Source: Candidatus Hydrogenedentota bacterium
Lineage (GTDB): Bacteria > UBA8481 > J006
DNA: 14,060 nucleotides
NCBI GenBank assembly: GCA_003697085.1
Contig: RFFU01000117.1
Coordinates: 1 to 14,060 of the forward strand
Direction of reading: 5' to 3'
Shown: piece after piece, positions 7,693-13,969 of the stretch
Layout: every line of letters begins with the position of its first letter
Position numbering within the stretch: the stretch's first letter is position 1
Notes under the pieces: generated by a model
What the model was told of the DNA's origin: nothing
Databases searched by the model: none
What the model saw: the letters and a program-made list of their open reading frames with translations, nothing else
Translations under genes and position numbers: made by a program

Positions 7693-7721
7693 AATATAGC
7701 CCCTATTCAGACAAATGTCAA
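7693..7721 (-). promoter_or_regulatory. Near-consensus sigma70 promoter of pseudopilin copy 2
   Basis: On the minus strand, TTGACA (7716-7721) is followed by a 17-nt spacer and TATATT (7693-7698). This is a perfect -35 box and a 5/6 -10 box at ideal spacing. The predicted start is near 7686, next to the palindromic operator. It is the strongest promoter-like sequence I found in the window. Confidence 0.75.
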
Positions 7722-8049
7722 CCCCCAAAAGAAAAAAGGTGTCATTCTTACAATTTGACAATTTCGGCGAGAGACGCGCATGTGGAGACCGCGGCGCGGG
7801 TGGCGGGCGCGGAGCGGGAGACGGGGGGACGCCGGGTGAGATCGAGGTGGGAAGGTACCAGAGGTGCGGAGCGGAAGGGGGGGGGAGGCCGGAGGAGGAC
7901 GCGGAGGGAAGGCGTGGAGAAGGGTGCGGGAACGAGGGAGAACGGGCGAAGGACGCGCGGAGTGCGCGCGGTGGGAACGTGCGGAGGGGACGGAGCGGAA
8001 GGGGGGGAGACGAGATAAACGGGGGCGATTCGCTGGGCGCCCATCTCGA
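7722..8049. repeat. Gene-free G-rich region with a diverged duplicated block (offset 124 bp)
   Basis: This stretch has no credible gene; frames across it give only G/R/E-rich low complexity. A block at about 7827-7883 recurs at 7951-8007 with a constant offset of 124 bp. Shared pieces are GGACGC, GGTGGGAA (7846 and 7970) and CGGAGCGGAA followed by at least seven G (7867 and 7991). G runs reach nine (7877-7885) and seven (8001-8007). It looks like a degraded tandem duplication. No function can be assigned. Confidence 0.5.
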
Positions 8050-8184
8050 TTGTCATTCCGAGGAGGGCGCAGCCCGACGAGGAATCCCCCACGAGCGCCT
8101 ATCTGGCCGCAGTGTGGGACAACGCGTGGGAGCGATTCCCCGCGGAGCCTGTCCCGAGCGAACGCGAGTGGCTGGGAATGACAA
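8050..8184. repeat. Dispersed palindromic/MITE-like repeat (TTGTCATTCC ends)
   Basis: A 135-bp unit is bounded by perfect 10-bp inverted ends, TTGTCATTCC (8050-8059) and GGAATGACAA (8175-8184). It contains internal GAGGAATC and GCGATTCC words in opposite orientation. GTCATTCC-type repeats of this look are scattered through many bacterial genomes (from memory, no search done). It lies 38 bp past the stop of the GYF gene and could fold into a long hairpin in that transcript. No coding capacity. Confidence 0.6.
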
Positions 8185-8222
8185 CGAGGCGAAGCAGCCG
8201 GAACGAGAAAAGGAGTGACGCC

Positions 8223-9107
8223 TTATTCTTTGATCGGTTTGGCGTGACCGCTTTTGATCATCTTTCCGAGGATCTCGCAGCCGCGCATTCCGCAGAGCCC
8301 CTTATTGTTCGGAGGGCAACAACATTTTCGAGGTTTCGTGGTGCAGATTTTTCTCGAAGCCTCGTCGGACCTGCAGTCGGCGGAACACGTTCCGTACTTC
8401 ATTCGGAATTCGAGATCGGAGCCGTAATAAAGGTTGTTTCTTATCAAGACCCCCGCGACCGGAAGAAGCGCAATTACGACGATGATGGCGATGTTCCGCG
8501 GGGTCCATTCCCAATCGGCGGCGAGCGGACGGGGAATCTTCTTCCGCCAGCCCTTCCGCCCGTCCTTCTCTTCCGTTTGGCTTTTTTCCCTTTCCGCCTT
8601 TTTCGGCTCCGCACCTGTCCTTTCCGAGACAGTGGATTCCGGAAATTCCACCAGATCCTCCCTGGGAACCTGACGCGGATCCTCGGCGGGATTTTTCCAA
8701 GCCTTGAAGAGACGGGTGGAAGAGAAAGGAACCGCCTTCGGCCAGGTTTGATGTCGGAGCAGATCAGTCGGTTTGATCTCCTTTCGATCGAGCATCCGCA
8801 GGAGGGCCTGAAGCGCGAACGGTCCCTGTTCCGGCTTCGGCCGCCTTTGGATATACCACTCGATACCAAGGTCCGGTTGGGATTTCCCCGTGACCTCCTG
8901 GAGGTCGGTCACGGTTCCGGCGGCGTGCGCAGCAGGTGAAGGAGCCTCGGTCGAAAAGAGGTCCTTCAGCTCCGCGTCATCTTCCGCCTTGACCCACTCG
9001 GTTCCTCCGACGGGAGTCACGAGATCCTCAGGTTGGATCGATCCTCTCAGTGACTCCTTGTCATAAGGTCCGAGCGTTTCACCGTTTCTGTAGAGGTACC
9101 ATTGCAT
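8223..9107 (-). CDS. Double GYF-domain (GYF_2/DUF4339-like), single-TM protein with Cys-rich C-terminus
   Basis: This is a 294-aa protein. Residues 2-51 (W-Y-L-Y-R-N-G-E-T-L-G-P-Y) and 84-137 (W-Y-I-Q-R-R, then Q-G-P-F-A-L, D-L-L-R-H) are two copies of the bacterial GYF_2 domain, normally a cytoplasmic peptide-binding module found on membrane proteins. A charged linker (about 138-200, K/E/R-rich) leads to one membrane helix (205-223, I-A-I-I-V-V-I-A-L-L-P-V-A-G-V). The last 70 residues hold eight Cys (241, 245, 255, 262-264, 272, 277). Basic residues before the helix put the GYF part inside and the Cys-rich tail outside, where it could be disulfide-bonded or bind metal. The ATG is fixed by the first GYF domain starting at residue 2. 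The SD (AAGGA) abuts the ATG, so translation may be modest. It stands alone between two repeat-filled gaps; partner and function are unknown. Confidence 0.8.
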   Translation of the reverse strand: MQWYLYRNGETLGPYDKESLRGSIQPEDLVTPVGGTEWVKAEDDAELKDLFSTEAPSPAAHAAGTVTDLQEVTGKSQPDLGIEWYIQRRPKPEQGPFALQALLRMLDRKEIKPTDLLRHQTWPKAVPFSSTRLFKAWKNPAEDPRQVPREDLVEFPESTVSERTGAEPKKAEREKSQTEEKDGRKGWRKKIPRPLAADWEWTPRNIAIIVVIALLPVAGVLIRNNLYYGSDLEFRMKYGTCSADCRSDEASRKICTTKPRKCCCPPNNKGLCGMRGCEILGKMIKSGHAKPIKE

Positions 9108-9158
9108 TCCTTCACTTCACTCGAGGTCCTTTCTTACCCGAGAACGCGCAATTTGTCC

Positions 9159-9527
9159 AATGCAAGGGGTGCGATTTTATTTTGTAGGTAGTCACCCGGC
9201 CAGCGTAATAGGGAGGGCAAGAGCAGGGGCAAGGGCAAGCACGAGGGCAAAAAGGAGAAGGATCAAGGACGGGGGCGAAGGCAGGAGTAGGGGCGGAAAA
9301 AGACGCTACCGCGCTTGTTCTCGTCCGTGCTCGTCCCGGCGAGGACGCCGGGACCTCCATCGATGGACCAACAATGGAGCGGCGGATGCGCTCGTCCGCC
9401 CTACCCCGCCGAGACATACGCCTCAAGGTCCATCCCTGGGAATCTCCAACGGCTCCTGAACCCGTTCCAAGGCGTTTGCGACTGTCCAAACCTACCTACA
9501 AATCAAAACTGCGCCTAATGCAAGGGG
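9159..9527. mobile_element. Candidate MITE-like element with imperfect inverted ends and 11-bp flanking direct repeat
   Basis: AATGCAAGGGG occurs at 9159-9169 and again at 9517-9527. Just inside are imperfect inverted ends of about 23 bp (18 matches by eye), with a perfect 11-bp core TTTGTAGGTAG (9181-9191) and CTACCTACAAA (9492-9502). The 347-bp interior has no gene. It holds a G/GCAAG-rich low-complexity stretch (about 9215-9300) and two hairpins. The direct repeat reads as a target-site duplication, but 11 bp is unusual and it may instead be part of the ends. It accounts for most of the gap between the GYF and STAS genes. Confidence 0.5.
9333..9354. repeat. Perfect GC-rich hairpin inside the MITE-like element
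   Basis: GTCCCGGCG (9333-9341), loop AGGA, then CGCCGGGAC (9346-9354): a 9-bp perfect stem with no T-tract, so not a typical terminator. A second smaller stem, GGCGGA with TCCGCC, follows at 9381-9400. Confidence 0.6.
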
Positions 9528-9582
9528 GCAGGCGCGGGGCGTTTTGGAAGAGAGGTGTTCTTTCCGGTTTCCTCGGTTGCGT

Positions 9583-9909
9583 TCAGGAACGGGAGATGGC
9601 GTCGTCTCGACTCTCGGCGATCTCGAAGACATTGGTCAAACGGGTGAGGTCGAGGATTTCGCGGACATAGGGAGAGAGGCCGGTAAGGATGAAGCGAAGG
9701 CCGCGCTCCCGGCAGGTTTTGAAGAGGGAGACGAGCAAACCGAGTCCCGGAGTAACGATCACCTGAATTGCGGAAAGGTCAACGACGATGCGGGAGTCTT
9801 TTTTTTGATCACGAATAATCTTCTTCAGTTCCGGGGCTTCTTCGGTAAGAAGTTGCCCATGAATCACGACGACGAGTCCGCCCTCAATCTCCTCGATCCT
9901 ATATCCCAT
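9583..9909 (-). CDS. STAS-domain protein (anti-sigma factor antagonist-like) with altered phospho-site motif
   Basis: This 108-aa single STAS domain resembles SpoIIAA/RsbV: V-V-V-I-H-G-Q-L (13-20), I-V-V-D-L-S-A-I-Q-V-I-V-T-P-G-L-G (41-57), and the R-F-I-L-T-G-L-S-P-Y-V-R-E-I-L-D-L-T segment before the last helix. Family members bind anti-sigma factor kinases and are switched by Ser/Thr phosphorylation at the D-S-(S/T)-G-L-G motif. Here that motif is V52-T53-P54-G-L-G: the Asp is lost and one hydroxyl residue is Pro, leaving Thr53 as the only possible site. It may be a constitutive or non-phospho-regulated variant. The start is ATG 9909 with AGGAGG 8 nt upstream, encoded in the last codons of rnc; the gap to the rnc stop is 5 nt, so the two are likely coupled. 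No anti-sigma partner is in the window. Confidence 0.85.
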   Translation of the reverse strand: MGYRIEEIEGGLVVVIHGQLLTEEAPELKKIIRDQKKDSRIVVDLSAIQVIVTPGLGLLVSLFKTCRERGLRFILTGLSPYVREILDLTRLTNVFEIAESRDDAISRS

Positions 9910-9914
9910 AACCC

Positions 9915-10964
9915 CTACCTCCTCGTCCGCCCTCGCCGACGGAAGATTTTTTGTGGCAAGGCGAAAAGTTCGGCCGCGGCCCAGGCGACGGGATCGGCCA
10001 AACGATTCGTCTTCGGTGATTCCCAATCCGATGTTTGCGGTGTCTTTCGAGCGTTGTCCTTCTTTTTTGGCGGGGGCTTTTTTGGCGCGTCTGTTTCCCG
10101 CATGTTTTTCTTTCCTGGAGAGGAAACGGCGCGAAGGGGCTTCGCGTTGTTTGAGGCCACCTTTCCGCGCGCATCGCTTTTCTTCGACCGTTTTTTCCAT
10201 GTCATGACCGCGCGTTCCGCCGCCGCCTGCTCGGCCTCCTTTTTACTTCCCCCCGAACCGCTTGCCCGCTCCTTTCCCGCGAAGGAAACGGTGACACGGA
10301 AGGTGCGGGAATGATCGGGTCCGGCGGTTTTCACGACGGTGTAGACGGGGCGTTCCCCGTGCTCGCGTTGGACAAGTTCTTGAAGGTAGGATTTGTAATC
10401 TCCGGCGCTTTCCTGAGTCGAAACCGCGCGAACCTTCGATTCGAGGTACCGGAGAATGAATTTCCGGACGGTCGGAAGGCCTTGATCGATATAGAGCGCG
10501 CCGATGAAAGCCTCGAGGATATCCGCCAACAGTGAGGGGCGTTTGTCTCCGCCCGACCGCCGCTCGCTTCGCCCCAACAAAATCATCTTTCCGAGCCCGA
10601 TTTCCTCGGCAACTTCCGCCAAACTCGATTCGGAGACGACGGCCGATTTGATCTTGGCCAATTCTCCCTCCTCGAAATCCGGAAAAACCTTGAAGAGATA
10701 CTCATTGATAACCAAACCTAAAACGCCGTCGCCGAAGAATTCGAGTTTTTCTGATTGTTCGTTATGGCTGTATCCCCGCTCATTGGTGTAGGACTTGTGG
10801 GAAAGAGCTCGGTTGAGCAGATTGTAATCGTTCATCTGAAGTCCGAGGCGATCGAGGAAAGACTTCAATTCTCTTCTTCGAGGTTCGTCGACGCGATCGA
10901 GATAATCGAGTTTGGGGAGGCGATTCCGCCGCTTCCGGCTCATATCCCTTCGCCGTCCGATCAC
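9915..10964 (-). CDS. rnc: Ribonuclease III with long basic C-terminal tail
   Basis: RNase III cuts double-stranded RNA in rRNA maturation and mRNA turnover. The 349-aa protein has the nuclease domain (about 30-180) with signature E72-K-L-E75-F-F-G-D79-G-V-L and the second metal-binding set L-A-D148-I-L-E151-A-F-I-G-A. A dsRNA-binding domain spans about 188-256 (Y-K-S-Y-L-Q-E-L-V-Q, then G-S-K-K-E-A-E-Q-A-A-A). Most bacterial RNase III proteins end there (about 220-250 aa). Here about 93 more residues follow, rich in K/R/P/S (for example K-K-P-P-P-K-K-K), likely disordered and RNA-binding. Starts: GTG 10964 overlaps the fabF stop (GTGA) and gives coupling; an ATG seven codons in (10943) with GAAGG just before it is the alternative. 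Its place after acpP-fabF is the usual one in many bacteria. Confidence 0.95.
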   Translation of the reverse strand: MIGRRRDMSRKRRNRLPKLDYLDRVDEPRRRELKSFLDRLGLQMNDYNLLNRALSHKSYTNERGYSHNEQSEKLEFFGDGVLGLVINEYLFKVFPDFEEGELAKIKSAVVSESSLAEVAEEIGLGKMILLGRSERRSGGDKRPSLLADILEAFIGALYIDQGLPTVRKFILRYLESKVRAVSTQESAGDYKSYLQELVQREHGERPVYTVVKTAGPDHSRTFRVTVSFAGKERASGSGGSKKEAEQAAAERAVMTWKKRSKKSDARGKVASNNAKPLRAVSSPGKKNMRETDAPKKPPPKKKDNARKTPQTSDWESPKTNRLADPVAWAAAELFALPQKIFRRRGRTRR

Positions 10965-12202
10965 ACTCTCCCAAGTGCGATGACGGCGTTGTGTCCGCCG
11001 AAGCCGAGATTGTTGTTGAGGGCGGCCTCAACAGCCGCTTCTCGGGCTTCATTGGGTACGTAGTCGAGATCGCACTCGGGGTCCGGATCCGTATAATTGA
11101 TCGTCGGGGGAACCGCACCCCGGGCAATCACCAGAGCCGTGACGATCGTTTCGATTCCGCCGGCGGCGCCGATGAGATGCCCGGTCATCGATTTCGTGGA
11201 GCTGACCATCACGTGGTCCGCGGAATCACCGAAGACCTTCCGAATGGCCAGAGTTTCGAATTTGTCGTTGAGCGGCGTCGAGGTGCCGTGGGCATTGATA
11301 TAGGTGAATTGATCGAGCGGGCGTCCGGATTCCTTGATCGAGAGTTCCATCGCCTTCGCGACGCCGCTTCCGTCGGGGGCCGGAGCGGTGATGTGATTTG
11401 CGTCGCACGTCATTCCGTAGCCGATGACCTCGGCATAGATTCGCGCTCCGCGCCGCCGGGCGTGCTCGTATTCCTCCAGCAAGACGATTCCGGCTCCCTC
11501 TCCCATCACAAAACCATCGCGTCCGGCATCGAAGGGACGGGAGGCCCCGGCGGGGTCGTCGTTGCGCCGGGACATTGCTTTCATCGCGCAGAAGCCGCCC
11601 ATCGCCAACGGCGTAATCGCCGCCTCGGCTCCTCCCGCCACCATCGCATCGGCATGGCCGTGTTGGATGAGGCGCGCTGCGTCTCCGATGGCATGCGTGC
11701 CCGTGGCGCAGGCCGTCGCGACACAGGTGTTGGGGCCTTTGTACCCGAAACGGATCGCGACAAGTCCTGAGGCCATATTGATGATGATCATCGGAATGAG
11801 AAACGGGGTAAGCCGTCCCGGCCCGCGGTCCCGCAGAATTTCGGCCTGCTTTTCAAGTGTTTCGATGCCTCCGATGCCCGAACCAATGATTACGCCGATC
11901 CGCTCGGGAGAATAATCCGTCTCGGAAAGCCCAGCGTCCTCAATCGCCAGGATCGCTCCGGCTAAGGCATACTGGCAAAAGAGATCCATTCGTTTGAGTT
12001 CCTTGGTGGAAAAGAATCGCTCCGCCGGAAAGTTCCGTATCTCCGCGGCGATCCTGGTGGGGAAATTAGCGGCGTCGTATCGTTCGACGGGACCGACGCC
12101 GCTCTTCCCTTCGATCAACGCCGACCAAAAATCCTCGACGCCGATTCCCACGGGTGTGACGGGACCGCATCCCGTTATGACGACTCGTCTCTTATCCGAC
12201 AC
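10961..12202 (-). CDS. fabF: Beta-ketoacyl-ACP synthase II
   Basis: FabF condenses malonyl-ACP with acyl-ACP to elongate fatty acids. The 413-aa protein has the thiolase fold with the full Cys-His-His triad: C165 in T-A-C-A-T-G, H305 in N-A-H-G-T-S-T and H342 in K-S-M-T-G-H-L-I-G-A-A-G. The N-terminal V-V-I-T-G-C-G-P-V-T-P-V-G and the C-terminal N-N-L-G-F-G-G-H-N are typical of KAS II. The GTG start at 12202 gives an N-terminus (M-S-D-K-R-R-V-V-I-T) of normal length; a GGAG lies about 12 nt upstream, somewhat far. It follows acpP by 69 bp, a gap that contains a hairpin, and its stop overlaps the rnc start by 4 nt. It works with the FabD, FabG and AcpP encoded upstream. Confidence 0.98.
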   Translation of the reverse strand: MSDKRRVVITGCGPVTPVGIGVEDFWSALIEGKSGVGPVERYDAANFPTRIAAEIRNFPAERFFSTKELKRMDLFCQYALAGAILAIEDAGLSETDYSPERIGVIIGSGIGGIETLEKQAEILRDRGPGRLTPFLIPMIIINMASGLVAIRFGYKGPNTCVATACATGTHAIGDAARLIQHGHADAMVAGGAEAAITPLAMGGFCAMKAMSRRNDDPAGASRPFDAGRDGFVMGEGAGIVLLEEYEHARRRGARIYAEVIGYGMTCDANHITAPAPDGSGVAKAMELSIKESGRPLDQFTYINAHGTSTPLNDKFETLAIRKVFGDSADHVMVSSTKSMTGHLIGAAGGIETIVTALVIARGAVPPTINYTDPDPECDLDYVPNEAREAAVEAALNNNLGFGGHNAVIALGRV

Positions 12203-12226
12203 AGTGTTACCGGCTCCAACCTTCGT

Positions 12227-12268
12227 TTCGAACGCGGGGTGCGGGAGCGCAGCCTCCGCGGCTTCGAA
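12227..12268. repeat. Intercistronic hairpin between acpP and fabF
   Basis: Plus strand: TTCGAACGCGG (12227-12237) pairs with CCGCG-GC-TTCGAA (12256-12268), an 11-bp stem with a 2-nt bulge and an 18-nt loop. It has no T-tract, so it is more likely a processing or mRNA-stabilising structure than a terminator. Confidence 0.45.
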
Positions 12269-12271
12269 TGA

Positions 12272-12514
12272 TCAACTCTGGTGAGTCTGAATAAATTCGA
12301 CCGCCTCGCCCACCGTCGTGATTTTCTCGGCATCCTCATCAGGGATGCTGATTCCGAAAGCCTCTTCGAGGGCCATCACCAGTTCCACGGTGTCAAGAGA
12401 ATCGGCGCCGAGATCGTTGATGAAGGACGATTCCATCGTAATCTGATCCGCTTCGACACTCAAGTTTTCGGCGACGATCTCCTTGACCCGCTCGAAAATG
12501 TCTTCCTCGGCCAT
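12272..12514 (-). CDS. acpP: Acyl carrier protein
   Basis: AcpP carries growing acyl chains on a 4'-phosphopantetheine arm in fatty-acid synthesis. It has 80 aa, the normal size, and is strongly acidic, with the attachment motif L-G-A-D38-S39-L-D-T-V-E and the [13 protein letters not shown] helix II/III region. The start is ATG 12514 ([10 protein letters not shown]) with AAAGGAG about 9 nt upstream; the longer open frame upstream is noncoding. It sits between fabG (337 bp upstream, an unusually wide gap) and fabF (69 bp downstream). Hairpins on both sides and a possible promoter at 12574-12602 suggest it can be expressed apart from fabD-fabG, as expected for a very abundant protein. Confidence 0.97.
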   Translation of the reverse strand: MAEEDIFERVKEIVAENLSVEADQITMESSFINDLGADSLDTVELVMALEEAFGISIPDEDAEKITTVGEAVEFIQTHQS

Positions 12515-12573
12515 GAGCGTTACTCCTTTGATTATGGGATTCGGCGGGAGCCTACGACCCCCGATTTCTGGGA

Positions 12574-12602
12574 ACGATAGACGGTTCGCGGCGGAACGGC
12601 AA
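12574..12602 (-). promoter_or_regulatory. Possible acpP promoter
   Basis: On the minus strand, TTGCCG (12597-12602), a 17-nt spacer and TATCGT (12574-12579): 4/6 matches in each box at ideal spacing. The predicted start is about 50 nt before the acpP ATG. It fits the wide gap, but the match is only moderate. Confidence 0.35.
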
Positions 12603-12683
12603 GAAAAATCTCGCCGAAGTTTTCCAAGGGAGGCGAGAGGTGACCGTGTGTCAAAACTTTGCGGGATGCGAAAGGAGACGGAG

Positions 12684-12715
12684 AAAAGAGGGGAAAGGTC
12701 CCTTTGCTCTCTTTT
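12684..12715. terminator. Terminator-like hairpin in the fabG-acpP gap
   Basis: AAAAGAGGGG-AAAG (12684-12697), loop GTCC, then CTTT-GCTCTCTTTT (12702-12715): about 12 pairs, with one mismatch and one G-T pair on the plus strand. On the minus strand (the operon direction) the 3' arm ends TCTTTT, and the G-T pair becomes a mismatch. It could give partial termination after fabG. The rest of the 338-bp gap (12515-12852) shows no gene. Confidence 0.35.
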
Positions 12716-12852
12716 TTTCAACACGATCCGCTCGTCCTCCTACGAGCTTCCAACCGTGGAGCAATTCGATGTCCGCCGACGGGCAGGGTTGGGCCTGCGA
12801 GGAGAAACCGCCGTTCGAGAGTTTTATCCAAGAAGAAAGGAGAGGCGGGCTT

Positions 12853-13608
12853 TCATCCTCCCATCACCATTCCGCCGTCGACGGTAATGACCTGCCCCGT
12901 TAGATAGGCGGATTCCTCAGAGGAAAGGTACCGCACGGCGGCCGCGACGTCCGCAACGTTGCCCAGCCGCGCTTGCGGAATACGGGACTTGATTTCGTTT
13001 ACCTGTTCGGCCGATAAGGCGGCCGTCATATCCGTTTCGATGAAGCCGGGAGCCACCGCGTTGACGGTGATTCCGCGCGAGGCCACCTCGCGCGCGGCGG
13101 ATTTCGTCAATCCGATCAAACCGGCCTTCGAAGCCGCATAGTTCGCCTGGCCCGGATTTCCGATCAGTCCGATTACCGAACTAATATTGATGATACGCCC
13201 CCATCGGGCCTTCATCATCGGCCGCATGGCAGCTTTCGTGAAGAAGAACGCGGAACGCAGGTTCGTCTGAATCACCGCGTCCCATTCCTCGTCTTTCATC
13301 CGAAGAAGAAGGTTGTCTCGGGCGATCCCGGCGTTGTTGACGAGAATGTCCAGACGCCCCGCGGTTTCGATCACAAATTTCACGGCGTCCTGTCCGGCAT
13401 CCGGATGGGAGACGTCCAGAGGAAAGGCATGGGCCGTTCCCCCGGATTCCTGTATCCGTTGCACCGCCTCCGTCAACCGCTCCTCGTTTCGGCTGACTAG
13501 GAAAACCTCGGCTCCCGCGCGCGAAAGCTCGCAGGCGATGCCGTAACCGATCCCGCGCGAACCGCCGGTGATCAAAGCCGTTTTTTTCGAGAGATCACAG
13601 AAACTCAT
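12853..13608 (-). CDS. fabG: 3-oxoacyl-ACP reductase
   Basis: FabG reduces 3-oxoacyl-ACP with NADPH in fatty-acid elongation. It is a 251-aa classical short-chain dehydrogenase: T-G-G-S-R-G-I-G (14-21) binds cofactor, N-N-A-G (91-94) follows, and the catalytic set is N116, S144 (I-N-I-S-S), Y157 and K161 (N-Y-A-A-S-K). N-A-V-A-P-G-F-I-E-T-D-M and the end L-T-G-Q-V-I-T-V-D-G-G-M are FabG-typical. The ATG at 13608 has GAGGAGGT 9 nt upstream. It is unambiguously FabG by sequence and context (fabD before it, acpP and fabF after). It is separated from fabD by 361 bp of repeats, which is unusual in this cluster. Confidence 0.97.
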   Translation of the reverse strand: MSFCDLSKKTALITGGSRGIGYGIACELSRAGAEVFLVSRNEERLTEAVQRIQESGGTAHAFPLDVSHPDAGQDAVKFVIETAGRLDILVNNAGIARDNLLLRMKDEEWDAVIQTNLRSAFFFTKAAMRPMMKARWGRIINISSVIGLIGNPGQANYAASKAGLIGLTKSAAREVASRGITVNAVAPGFIETDMTAALSAEQVNEIKSRIPQARLGNVADVAAAVRYLSSEESAYLTGQVITVDGGMVMGG

Positions 13609-13637
13609 TGCACGGATACCTCCTCAAACAGAAAAAA

Positions 13638-13760
13638 ACCACGGAATACACCGAAGAATACGGAAGAAAGGGGGACCACGGAAGACGCGGAAAAGGGAGA
13701 GCAAGGGCAAGGGCAAGGGCAAGAAGAAGGGAAACCACGGGGGACACGGAAAAACACGAA
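13638..13760. repeat. Dispersed ACCACGG/ACACGGAA repeat cluster
   Basis: Three ACCACGG words (13638, 13675, 13734), each followed by ACAC(C/G)GAA- or GACGCGGAA-like units, form a purine-rich direct-repeat patch upstream of fabG. ACCACGGAATACACGGAA-type repeats are, from memory, scattered in several bacterial groups. No gene is supported; frames give K/R/G low complexity. The patch also contains a (GGGCAA)n hexamer run. Confidence 0.5.
13695..13719 (+). repeat. (GGGCAA)n hexamer run with G-quadruplex pattern
   Basis: Four GGG runs (13695, 13705, 13711, 13717) with loops of 7, 3 and 3 nt match the canonical quadruplex pattern on the plus strand, the template strand of the fab operon. Similar GGGCAAG words recur inside the element at 9159-9527. 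Confidence 0.55.
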
Positions 13761-13810
13761 AGTGAGAAAGAAAAAGGCAAATGGGAACAGAAGATGGGGC
13801 ATTCGCTCAT

Positions 13811-13892
13811 CGTTTATCATTCACCGTTTATCGTTTGACATTTCAAGTTGATCGATCGATGTCCAAGGAAGAAAAACGGATAACGGTAAACG
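13811..13892. repeat. CGTTTATC-type short repeats in inverted arrangement around an ATCGATCGAT palindrome
   Basis: Forward units CGTTTATC (13811-13818 and 13825-13832) and CGTTTGAC are followed by ATCGATCGAT (13851-13860). Reverse-oriented units then appear as GGATAACGGTAAACG (13878-13892), giving CGTTTACCGTTATCC on the other strand. This fills the rest of the fabD-fabG gap; no gene is seen from 13609 to 13969. Confidence 0.5.
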
Positions 13893-13969
13893 AAAAAGGA
13901 AACGGGAAGAAGAGAAAATCAGGGGCGGAAAAATCGCGTTGCAGTCAAACAGCGTCGTGAACAAGGAAC

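Noticed and set aside
7715-8218. Plus-strand 167-codon open frame
   Set aside because: The product is G/R/E-rich low complexity, runs through the G-rich duplication and into the TTGTCATTCC repeat, and has no SD. It is an artefact of GC-rich repeats.
9112-9518. Several 67-125-codon open frames in the GYF-STAS gap
   Set aside because: They are low complexity, overlap on both strands, and lie within the MITE-like element.
13638-13760. CRISPR array considered for the ACCACGG repeats
   Set aside because: Repeat words are short (7 bp) and unevenly spaced, the sequence between them is low complexity, and no cas gene is present.
13595-13838. Open frames on both strands in the fabD-fabG gap
   Set aside because: They encode only hexamer-repeat peptides (L-A-L-A or G-K-G-K) and overlap the dispersed repeats, with no homology recognised.
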